A stretch of DNA of 12,320 nt from Desulfovibrio sp. (lineage in GTDB: Bacteria; Desulfobacterota; Desulfovibrionia; Desulfovibrionales; Desulfovibrionaceae), in contig NZ_JAHZAA010000019.1 of assembly GCF_019424165.1 (NCBI RefSeq), forward strand, positions 1 to 12,320. Reading direction: 5' to 3'. Within the stretch, counting starts at the first letter, position 1. Each line of letters begins with the position of its first letter. This document shows, one piece after another, positions 1 through 4,980 of this stretch. Under the pieces are notes generated by a model. It searched no databases and was not told the origin of the DNA. It saw only the letters and a program-made list of their open reading frames with translations. Both the position numbers and the translations under genes were made by a program.

Positions 1-337
1 AGAAAACGTAAGCCGCGCGCTGACCCTGTTTTTTTTCTATTCGATGCTTGTAGGGTTTTCCACGTTTCTGCTCAGTATTACGGAATACGGCATACTGCAC
101 GGCACCGGGGGTGAAGGCCCGTCTTTTCTGCGCATTCTGTTTGAAGAGGTTTCGGCCCTCGGTACTGTGGGGCTTTCGATGAATCTGACCCCGGAACTGA
201 GCGCCGAGGGCAAGGGTGTTATTATTGTCAACATGTTTGCCGGGCGCGTGGGCCTGCTGAGCCTGCTCATGGCTGTGCAGAGCTTGCAGCCCCGCAAGGC
301 GTACACAGTGGCGGAAACGCAACTGCCCATTGGCTAG
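1..337 (+). CDS. ktrB: KtrB/TrkH-family potassium uptake channel subunit, C-terminal end (5' truncated)
   Basis: This is the membrane subunit of a Ktr/Trk potassium uptake system, in the inner membrane. Only the last 111 codons are present; the reading frame starts at base 2 and ends with TAG at 335-337. What is visible is the fourth membrane-pore-membrane repeat of the family: a hydrophobic helix (about residues 8-28 of the fragment), the pore loop ending in EEVSALGTVGLS, where TVGLS is the fourth selectivity-filter segment, and the last helix with NMFAGRVGLL, carrying the Arg that is conserved in this helix. The next gene encodes the KtrA regulator 243 bp downstream, which favours KtrB over a stand-alone TrkH. 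The family assignment is firm; the Ktr versus Trk label rests on the neighbour. Confidence 0.9.
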   Translation, partial: ENVSRALTLFFFYSMLVGFSTFLLSITEYGILHGTGGEGPSFLRILFEEVSALGTVGLSMNLTPELSAEGKGVIIVNMFAGRVGLLSLLMAVQSLQPRKAYTVAETQLPIG

Positions 338-580
338 ATGTATTGTTTCAATAGTTTGTTCTCAAACGCCTTATGCAATAATAGCGTTGCAATGGGGCTG
401 CTTCAGGATTGCTGCCGTAGCGGCATCTTCTGGCCCAGACAAACTGCTTTTTGTTCCTGATGCAATGCTGCGCACTGAAAAGCGGCACTCGGGTTTTGCC
501 CGGCATGCCCGGCGGAGGTCTGCTCCTGCCCGGTCTTTGCAGCGGCGCCCGACGCGGATACAGCACGGAGAAAGAAAGAT

Positions 581-1240
581 ATGGCGGAAAAGAAACTGGA
601 GATAGGCGTTATCGGCCTGGGCAATTTTGGCCTGCGCATCGCGACCACCCTTGTTTCCCTGGGGCATACGGTGGTGGGCATAGATATGTCTGAAGCGCGG
701 GTACAGCGGGCCGAAGATGCGCTGGAGTCCGTTTACAAGGCCGACGCCACCAATATCGCCGTGCTGCGCTCACTGCATGTGCAGGACCTGGACTGGGTGG
801 TTATCAGCGTGGGAGAAAGTGTTGAGCAGTCTCTCAGCATTACCCTCAACGTACAGGAACTGGGCGGCCCCAAGATATGGGTCAAGGCCTCCAATGAGGA
901 ACATCGCAAGATCCTTCAGCGGCTGCGCGTCAACCGCGCCCTGGTTCCCGAAATGGAGGCCGCCGTTATGGCTGCCCATCAGCTTACCTATCCGGGCATG
1001 CTGGATCTTATTCCCAAGTACGGGGGCATCGCCATTCAGGAGCTGAAGGTGGACGAATGGCACGGCAAAACGCTTGTGGATCTTAACCTCATGCAGCGTT
1101 TCAATATTATGGTGCTGGGCATTCGCCCCGTAGGCGAGCACTCTTTCAACTTCGTACCCCCGGCCATGACCGTGCTGCACAAGGGTGACACCATTGTGGT
1201 GGCGGGCAGGGCCAATTCCATGAGTGAACTGAAGCCCTAG
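581..1240 (+). CDS. ktrA: KtrA, cytosolic RCK-domain regulator of potassium uptake
   Basis: KtrA forms a nucleotide-binding ring under the KtrB channel and gates potassium uptake. The protein is 219 residues, normal for KtrA (about 220). The N-terminal RCK/Rossmann domain starts with the dinucleotide motif GLGNFG (residues 12-17), an acidic residue ending the second strand (GIDMS), and the typical ADATN and VISVGE segments. The C-terminal RCK_C domain covers about residues 135-218 (IQELKVDEWHGKTLVDLNL, then DTIVVAG). The ATG at 581 is preceded by GGAG at 567-570. Upstream, 338-580 holds no recognisable gene; a TTGTTC and AATAAT pair at 356-382 has poor spacing, so a separate promoter is not supported and cotranscription with ktrB is likely. 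The TAG stop shares the tetranucleotide CTAG (1237-1240) with the stop of a transposase remnant on the other strand. Confidence 0.93.
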   Translation: MAEKKLEIGVIGLGNFGLRIATTLVSLGHTVVGIDMSEARVQRAEDALESVYKADATNIAVLRSLHVQDLDWVVISVGESVEQSLSITLNVQELGGPKIWVKASNEEHRKILQRLRVNRALVPEMEAAVMAAHQLTYPGMLDLIPKYGGIAIQELKVDEWHGKTLVDLNLMQRFNIMVLGIRPVGEHSFNFVPPAMTVLHKGDTIVVAGRANSMSELKP

Positions 1241-1503
1241 GTGCAGAGTGTCAACACGCTGTTCACCCCCGCCCCAGTTTTGAAGCCGGAGGTTTTCTGC
1301 CAAGAGCCGTGTGGGGACGAGAATGGTTGTAGTGATGCGCCCATATGGGCAGTTTGGCTGTCCTTTTTTATGAGTGGGTGTACGTTTCGGCGTATGCCCA
1401 CTCGTTCATTGCCGTCCTGATGAAGCGTTCCGCTTTGCCATTTTTGCCATTGGTCTGCGGCCGGTAAGGCCGGGTGTCCGGGGTGCGGTCGCGGGCGTGG
1501 AAT
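1237..1503 (-). pseudogene. Decayed C-terminal fragment of an IS481-type (DDE) transposase
   Basis: Read on the minus strand from about 1500 downwards, the DNA encodes TRPYRPQTNG, then KAERFIRTAMNEWAYA, then LPIWAHHYNHSRPHTALG and PPASKL. These are the conserved C-terminal blocks of the IS481 transposase rve/DDE domain, including its catalytic Glu in KAERF. The fragment is broken three ways. A TAA at 1368-1370 falls between EWAYAETYTHS and the LPIWAHHYN block. A probable one-base loss in the C-run at 1266-1270 puts the usual tail (read as GVNSVLTLCT, then TAG at 1237-1239) out of frame. A 9-bp tandem duplication turns TNGKAERF into TNGKNGKAERF. No N-terminal half and no inverted terminal repeat were found. 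The element must be old and immobile. The family call is confident from the order of blocks; the exact left boundary is not certain. Confidence 0.85.
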
Positions 1504-1533
1504 ACGGAGCAGGCCGTAACCCTGGGTGTGGGT

Positions 1534-2643
1534 TTAGGCGTCGTCTTCTGAAGGGTCACCGCCGGGCAAGGCCCACCAGGGCAGGCTGCGCCATGCCCGG
1601 TCCAGAGCTTTTTCGCATTCGGGCCAGTCCGGGGAATAGCGGGCCAGCTCTGCCCTGTAGGCAGGGGAGTGATTCATATGGCGCAGATGGCATAGCTCGT
1701 GCCAGCACAGGTGTTCCAGCAGGGGGAGTGGCAGCAGCAGTGCTCGCCAGTTGAGGCTTATACGCCCTGCGGGACCATCCCCGAAGGCGTTGGCCGGGTC
1801 GGCGGCATTATGCCCTGCGGGCTTCAGGCCTGAGTCATCCGTACCCGAAAACAGCCGGAAAAAGGTGTCCATCCAGCGGCCCGCCTTGCCGGAGGCCGGG
1901 GCAGCCGCGGAGTTGTGCCGCCTGTGCTCCATCTCCGGCAAGGAAGCACCGTTTTGCCCGGTGTTTTTTCCCCCGCTGCGGGCATTGCCGCCGGGGCGGC
2001 GTGCGCGGGCGCAACTGCCCCAGCGCGACCGCTGGTTCCGCACGCTGACTTTTTCAAGCATAAAGCCGCCCTGCCGTGCCAGGCCCTCAAGATAAGGTGG
2101 TAGCAGCATGGCCGCCATACTGCGACACCACTGGCGCAGTGCCCGGGCGCACAGCGCCGTATCCTGTACCGGACCAAAAAGGCGTAACAGGCCGGGGCTT
2201 TGCACCAGTAAAAGGCGTTGCGGCCCGGAGCGCACCAGCAGGGATGCGCTGTGCTCCTGATGTTGCGCTGCAACCAGCCTGCCGGCAGCAAGGTCGCCGT
2301 CAAGACGCACCTGAAATGACATGCCCGGCAAGGACAGATCTATGTTTTGGGGCAGTTTTTCTTCCGGGCTGCCGGACTGATGTTTTTTCCACGCGCGTTC
2401 CAGCCACGGCAAAAATTGCGGCAGGCTTTGTTCCAGAAGAACAAGAGGCATGCCTTCGGGAACAGTGAGGGTCAGGCGGCCACGCGGGTCAAGCGTCAGG
2501 CGGGTGCGACGGGCGCGGGCTGAAGGGCGTACCCTGGCTGCCAGCCTGGTTCCCCCGGCCAGAGGCAGATGGATATACTCCGGCAGGGGAGGGAAAGCGC
2601 CCGGGCCTTTCCGGGAGTGTGCTGCGGTCTTTTTTTCAGACAT
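1534..2643 (-). CDS. YgjP-type (DUF45/M48-like) zinc metalloprotease with a large insert
   Basis: A predicted soluble zinc metallopeptidase of the YgjP/WLM (gluzincin) group; physiological substrates of the family are poorly known. With the ATG at 2641-2643 the protein has 369 residues, against about 230-260 for most relatives. Conserved landmarks are RNQRSRWGSC (about residues 202-211), ISLNWRALLLPLPLLEHLCW (about 295-314), the zinc motif HELCH (315-319) and the third ligand His325 in HMNHSPAY. Normally WGSC and SLNW are only a few residues apart; here about 83 Gly/Ala/Arg-rich residues separate them. The frame is open to an upstream ATG at 2737-2739 (401 residues), but that start lies inside a sigma-54 promoter for the divergent gene and the extra residues read through a repeated hairpin, so 2643 is preferred. 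Neither start has a clear ribosome site. The family is certain; the start is not. Confidence 0.82.
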   Translation of the reverse strand: MSEKKTAAHSRKGPGAFPPLPEYIHLPLAGGTRLAARVRPSARARRTRLTLDPRGRLTLTVPEGMPLVLLEQSLPQFLPWLERAWKKHQSGSPEEKLPQNIDLSLPGMSFQVRLDGDLAAGRLVAAQHQEHSASLLVRSGPQRLLLVQSPGLLRLFGPVQDTALCARALRQWCRSMAAMLLPPYLEGLARQGGFMLEKVSVRNQRSRWGSCARARRPGGNARSGGKNTGQNGASLPEMEHRRHNSAAAPASGKAGRWMDTFFRLFSGTDDSGLKPAGHNAADPANAFGDGPAGRISLNWRALLLPLPLLEHLCWHELCHLRHMNHSPAYRAELARYSPDWPECEKALDRAWRSLPWWALPGGDPSEDDA

Positions 2644-2666
2644 GGGGCGAGGCTGCCACAGGCGGC

Positions 2667-2682
2667 AAGCCCTTGTAAAGGG
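2667..2682 (-). repeat. 16-mer repeat, copy 1 (hairpin CCCTT-TAC-AAGGG)
   Basis: On the minus strand this reads CCCTTTACAAGGGCTT. The identical 16-mer occurs on the plus strand at 6599-6614. It forms a small hairpin (CCCTT, loop TAC, AAGGG, here extendable by two pairs). It lies 23 bp upstream of the preferred ATG (2643) of the metalloprotease gene; the second copy lies 31 bp upstream of the exporter ATG. It may be a dispersed genomic repeat, or chance. Confidence 0.5.
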
Positions 2683-2733
2683 CCATCGACGCATCTTTGA
2701 GGGCCGCCGGGCAGGATTTTCCTTCTTATGCTC

Positions 2734-2749
2734 TGGCATGGCTTTTGCT
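2734..2749 (+). promoter_or_regulatory. Sigma-54 (RpoN) promoter for the FlxA-like gene
   Basis: The sequence TGGCATGGCTTTTGCT fits the sigma-54 consensus TGGCACG-N4-TTGCW at every position but one (C to T in the -24 box). The invariant GG (2735-2736) and GC (2747-2748) are separated by exactly 10 bases. Transcription would start near 2760, leaving a leader of about 56 bases with a good ribosome site (GAGGAG, 2805-2810) before the ATG at 2816. Such promoters need an AAA+ activator; no activator site is identified here. In many bacteria RpoN drives flagellar genes, which agrees with the FlxA-like product. Confidence 0.8.
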
Positions 2750-2815
2750 AATTTTTCTCAGGTGCGGGCGGGAGGAATTGTTTTCCAACCGGTGCAAGGC
2801 ATCCGAGGAGCAGAC

Positions 2816-3301
2816 ATGAGCGTGTCCGGCACATATGGCGTTGGCGGCCTTTCCGGCGTGGAAGGACTATGGGATCTCGGCGGCAGCGCCAGAAACACCA
2901 CAGCTTCCGGCAAGGGCAATTCCGGCGATACGGTAAGTATTTCCGACAAGGCCAGGGAGCTTCTGCGCGAAAAACTTGGCCGCTATTCGGCATCAGCCGA
3001 GTCGTCATCGGAAGCGGACGCCGGGCAGGAAAACTTCGGCAGTTCTGTGGCCGGACTTTCCGGCAGTGACGGCGATGAAAAGGCTTCAGGCGCAGGGAGC
3101 GCATCGGGCGGGCTGGGCGGCTCCAGCTCTGTGGAAAGTATCAAACAAAAGATAGAGGCCCTCAAAAGCCAGTTGGCAAGCCTTGCCAGCCAGGCCAGCG
3201 GCGGCGGAGCGGATACAGCGCTGCAGAGCAAGATAAATGCCCTTCAGGCGCAGATCGCGGCTCTTGAGGCACAGCTTGCTGAAGCTGAGCAGGCAGGCTA
3301 G
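2816..3301 (+). CDS. FlxA-like coiled-coil protein (possibly flagellum-associated)
   Basis: A 161-residue protein with no signal peptide or membrane segment. The first 60 residues are Gly/Ser-rich with one conserved-looking block, DTVSISDKARELL (about 39-51). Residues about 60-104 are Ser/Gly/Asp-rich and probably disordered. The C-terminal third (about 105-158) is a heptad-patterned coiled coil, with ESIKQKIEALKSQLASLASQ and then LQSKINALQAQIAALEAQL separated by a short Gly-rich break. This pattern matches the FlxA-like family (PF14282), named after an E. coli gene under flagellar sigma-factor control; the molecular role is unknown. The ATG at 2816 is chosen for its ribosome site (GAGGAG, 5 bases upstream), although the frame is open far further upstream. 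The sigma-54 promoter 56 bases upstream supports co-regulation with motility, which is inference. Confidence 0.72.
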   Translation: MSVSGTYGVGGLSGVEGLWDLGGSARNTTASGKGNSGDTVSISDKARELLREKLGRYSASAESSSEADAGQENFGSSVAGLSGSDGDEKASGAGSASGGLGGSSSVESIKQKIEALKSQLASLASQASGGGADTALQSKINALQAQIAALEAQLAEAEQAG

Positions 3302-3305
3302 CCTA

Positions 3306-3334
3306 TTGACAGTAACAAATATCAATTGTATGAA
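3306..3334 (+). promoter_or_regulatory. Sigma-70 promoter of rubrerythrin with an overlapping dyad
   Basis: A perfect -35 box TTGACA (3306-3311) is followed after exactly 17 bases by TATGAA (3329-3334, 4 of 6). Overlapping the spacer and the start of the -10 box is an imperfect dyad ACAAATATCAATTGT (3315-3329; arms ACAA and TTGT). Its position suits a repressor that blocks polymerase, and rubrerythrin genes are known PerR targets in D. vulgaris, but the dyad is not a strong match to a PerR box, so the operator is only suggested. The leader would be about 90 bases. Confidence 0.55.
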
Positions 3335-3400
3335 ATGGTCTTGGGGGATGGCTGCTGCTGTCCCTTTTTATTTCGTTTACGCCCAGACACCTTGTATATG

Positions 3401-3415
3401 GCATGCATTGCATGC
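3401..3415. promoter_or_regulatory. Perfect 15-bp palindrome in the rubrerythrin leader
   Basis: GCATGCATTGCATGC consists of arms GCATGCA and TGCATGC around a single T. It ends 17 bases before the rubrerythrin ATG and just before its ribosome site (AGAGAGG, 3419-3425). With a one-base centre it is better suited to a dimeric DNA-binding protein than to an RNA hairpin, though a hairpin with a larger loop could form next to the ribosome site. No known regulator is recognised. Confidence 0.45.
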
Positions 3416-3432
3416 GAAAGAGAGGTTTTGCC

Positions 3433-4008
3433 ATGAAATCGTTAAAGGGAACCCAGACCGAAAAGAACATTCTGACTGCCTTTGCCGGTGAGTCGCAGGC
3501 CCGTAACCGCTATGATTTTTTCTCCTCCGTGGCCAAAAAAGACGGCTACGTGCTGGTACAGGAAATCTTTCTTGAAACTGCTTCGCAGGAAAAAGAACAC
3601 GCCAAACGCCTTTTCAAGTTTCTTGAAGGTGGTGAGGTAGAAATTCAGGCTGCGTATCCTGCTGGTATTATCGCGGGCAGCGAAGCCAACCTGCTGGCTT
3701 CTGCCCACGGCGAAAACTACGAGCACACTGAAATGTATCCTTCGATGGCGGCCACCGCTGAAAAAGAAGGTTTTTGCGAGGTTGCCTTCGTCATGCGGCA
3801 TATCGCCGTAGCCGAAGCCTATCACGAAAAGCGCTTCCTCAAGCTCGCCAGCGATATCAAGGAAGGCCGCATGTTCATGCGCTCCAAGCCCACCGTGTGG
3901 CGCTGCCTCAATTGCGGCTGTCTTGTGGATGGTGAGCACGCGCCTGAAATGTGCCCCGCATGTGCGCACCCCAAGGCCTTTTTTGAAGAGCTGAACTACA
4001 GCTTCTAA
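3433..4008 (+). CDS. rbr: Rubrerythrin (peroxidase, diiron plus rubredoxin domain)
   Basis: Rubrerythrin reduces hydrogen peroxide to water in the cytosol of anaerobes, using electrons passed through its rubredoxin-like iron centre. The 191-residue length equals that of the D. vulgaris enzyme. The four-helix diiron domain supplies Glu20, Glu53, His56, Glu94, Glu97, Glu128 and His131. The C-terminal rubredoxin-like domain has CLNC (Cys158, Cys161) and CPAC (Cys174, Cys177). No ligand is missing. The ATG at 3433 is chosen over an upstream in-frame ATG at 3403 because it gives the family N-terminus MKSLKGTQTEKNILTAFAGE and follows AGAGAGG at 3419-3425. The gene stands alone, between its own promoter and a long non-coding region, and is probably monocistronic. 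Regulation by peroxide stress is expected from the family. Confidence 0.97.
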   Translation: MKSLKGTQTEKNILTAFAGESQARNRYDFFSSVAKKDGYVLVQEIFLETASQEKEHAKRLFKFLEGGEVEIQAAYPAGIIAGSEANLLASAHGENYEHTEMYPSMAATAEKEGFCEVAFVMRHIAVAEAYHEKRFLKLASDIKEGRMFMRSKPTVWRCLNCGCLVDGEHAPEMCPACAHPKAFFEELNYSF

Positions 4009-4493
4009 TCTGTTTTATTACGGAGCCGTACACCTGCCGAAGGATACTTTCTGATGCGGCAGTGTGCGGCCCCGGTTTCCTGTCAGATTGTTGCCGCCTG
4101 TGCAGGGCCGCGCCTTGTGAGGCAGGCCCTCCAGGCAGTTTCATCCGGCTGCGAGCTGGCGCAGGCAGCCGGAAATGATTGTCGCACGTTGCTGTAACGA
4201 TATCCTGCGCAGTTCTCCTGCCATACAGGCAGCTATAGTGCAAAGCAGCCGCCAAACCTCATGGCGCGCACTGAACAGATGAAAAATACAGCCGTTACCG
4301 AAGTGATTTTACTTTGAAACCACGCTGATAGCTGCGCGCGAAAGCGCAAACGCGATGTATCTTGCGCGATGAAACGCTGGAATCAGCGACTTCTTGTTGC
4401 CGAAGTGCGTGCCGGCGGCGTTGAATTGCCTTATGCTACGGCTGGTCTTTTACCTTGCGAGCGATATTTTTTCATGGGCTTTTCCGGCAGGTT

Positions 4494-4512
4494 CGGCAAC
4501 AGGTAGTTGCCG
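4494..4512. repeat. Inverted repeat CGGCAAC-AGGTA-GTTGCCG
   Basis: Seven-base perfect arms around a five-base loop. Both arms are copies of the GTTGCCG heptamer that recurs in this intergenic region. The left arm, as part of TTCGGCAACA (4492-4501), can alternatively pair with TGTTGCCGAA at 4395-4404. Confidence 0.5.
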
Positions 4513-4588
4513 GGCCATTGTGCCGCATGCGGTTTGACGCCTGAAAGTAAAAAATCTCAGGCAGATCATACAAATATTATAACAGAGT

Positions 4589-4600
4589 TAAATATATTTA
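4589..4600. promoter_or_regulatory. Perfect AT palindrome TAAATATATTTA
   Basis: A 12-bp perfect palindrome in the most AT-rich part of the intergenic region, next to TATTATAAC (4575-4583) and TTGACG (4611-4616). It may be an operator or simply part of a low-stability promoter region. A short palindrome of only A and T is not rare in AT-rich DNA, so the functional call is weak. Confidence 0.3.
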
Positions 4601-4671
4601 TCTTTATTTTTTGACGCGTTATATGTTTTTCTGTTTTTGGTGAGGTGTAAGGCTCTTGCTTTTATTTCCCA

Positions 4672-4693
4672 ACTATTGCTAACTGTTAATAGT
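4672..4693. promoter_or_regulatory. Operator-like dyad around TAACTGTTA
   Basis: The core TAAC-T-GTTA (4680-4688) is a perfect dyad, flanked by ACTAT (4672-4676) and ATAGT (4689-4693), which are also complementary, with three extra bases on the left. The one-base centre argues for a DNA-binding protein site rather than an RNA hairpin. It lies about 285 bp upstream of the TolC gene and directly before the stem-loop at 4702-4730. No known regulator motif is recognised. Confidence 0.35.
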
Positions 4694-4701
4694 AGCAGGC
4701 C

Positions 4702-4730
4702 CCAGCCGGCATCCATTTGTGGATGGCTGG
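4702..4730 (+). repeat. Bulged stem-loop upstream of the secretion locus
   Basis: CCAGC (4702-4706) and CATCCA (4710-4715) pair with TGGATG (4720-4725) and GCTGG (4726-4730), giving 11 base pairs with a three-base bulge (CGG) and a TTTG loop. No T-run follows, so it is not a standard terminator. It could be part of the leader RNA of the TolC transcript or of a small RNA. Confidence 0.4.
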
Positions 4731-4854
4731 ATATGCCGTATCTGATTTTGTTGTGCCGGGCGTTGTGCGGGAAAAATGCGTAAGCTGTAGGGCGTTAAGC
4801 CAAAAGAGCTTGCAGGACGCCTTTGATCCGGGTATTTCACCAAAAGCCTAAAGC

Positions 4855-4980
4855 ATGCCGTTGTGGACGGTGGCACACCCGGTTGCCGTATTCACAATGT
4901 GGGCCATTCTGGCCGGTATGCGGACAGAGCGAAAGGCCGCCATAAGGCGCGGTTTTTCATTCTTTGGGAGTGAACTGTGA
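4855..4980 (+). CDS. Candidate 41-residue small membrane protein overlapping the TolC gene start
   Basis: ATG at 4855 opens a 41-codon frame ending in TGA at 4978-4980, which overlaps the GTG start of the TolC gene (4977-4979) in the arrangement GTGA, typical of translational coupling. Residues about 5-22 are hydrophobic (VAHPVAVFTMWAILAGM) and are followed by a basic segment (RTERKAAIRR), a pattern seen in single-span small membrane proteins. Against it: no good ribosome site precedes the ATG, an in-frame stop lies only six bases upstream, and the ribosome site of the TolC gene and a hairpin sit inside it. No homologue is recognised. The stop/start overlap is the main support. Confidence 0.3.
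   Translation: MPLWTVAHPVAVFTMWAILAGMRTERKAAIRRGFSFFGSEL
4937..4957 (+). terminator. Weak terminator-like hairpin just before the TolC ribosome site
   Basis: CCGCC and GGCG(C)G pair around ATAA and are followed by five T residues (4953-4957), nine bases before the GGGAG ribosome site of the TolC gene. The stem is only about five pairs with a bulge, so it may be a chance structure; if real, it could act as an attenuator at the end of the leader. Confidence 0.25.

Larger units (their letters stand above)
4009..4854. other. Long non-coding region with hairpins and GTTGCCG repeats
   Basis: No protein gene is recognisable here on either strand; reading frames are short, lack ribosome sites and resemble nothing known. 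No tRNA or known riboswitch core was recognised. What is present: GTTGCCG at 4090-4096, 4396-4402, 4494-4500 (minus), 4506-4512 and, just beyond this region, 4882-4888; a hairpin TCCGGCTGC/GCAGCCGGA (4144-4173); a cluster of short GC-rich stems at 4323-4388, including GCGC-GAAA-GCGC and CGCTG-GAAT-CAGCG; an AT-rich core at about 4545-4680; and the dyads listed separately. This probably contains the promoter and control sites of the secretion locus, but no convincing -35/-10 pair could be fixed. There is no clear intrinsic terminator directly after rubrerythrin. Confidence 0.6.

Noticed and set aside
330..605. 91-codon frame between ktrB and ktrA
   Set aside because: It overlaps the start of ktrA, has no ribosome site and no recognisable content.
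2771..2819. GGAGGA followed by a 13-codon TTG frame whose TGA overlaps the FlxA-like ATG
   Set aside because: The gap between GGAGGA and the TTG is too short for initiation, and the downstream gene has its own good ribosome site.
4323..4388. Possible tRNA suggested by length and a 7-bp closing stem
   Set aside because: No T-arm (GTTCGA-type) sequence, no anticodon arm of five pairs, and the closing arm has a better local partner.
4369..4506. 45-codon frame (ATG 4369, TAG 4504) in the non-coding region
   Set aside because: No ribosome site, it reads through several hairpins and repeats, and nothing in the sequence resembles a known protein.
4871..4887. Sigma-54-like sequence TGGCACACCCGGTTGCC upstream of the TolC gene
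   Set aside because: The GG and GC elements are 11 bases apart instead of 10; this spacing error normally abolishes sigma-54 recognition.
4009..4976. c-di-GMP riboswitch upstream of the secretion locus
   Set aside because: Looked for because it would fit a biofilm locus; the conserved GEMM core elements could not be found.
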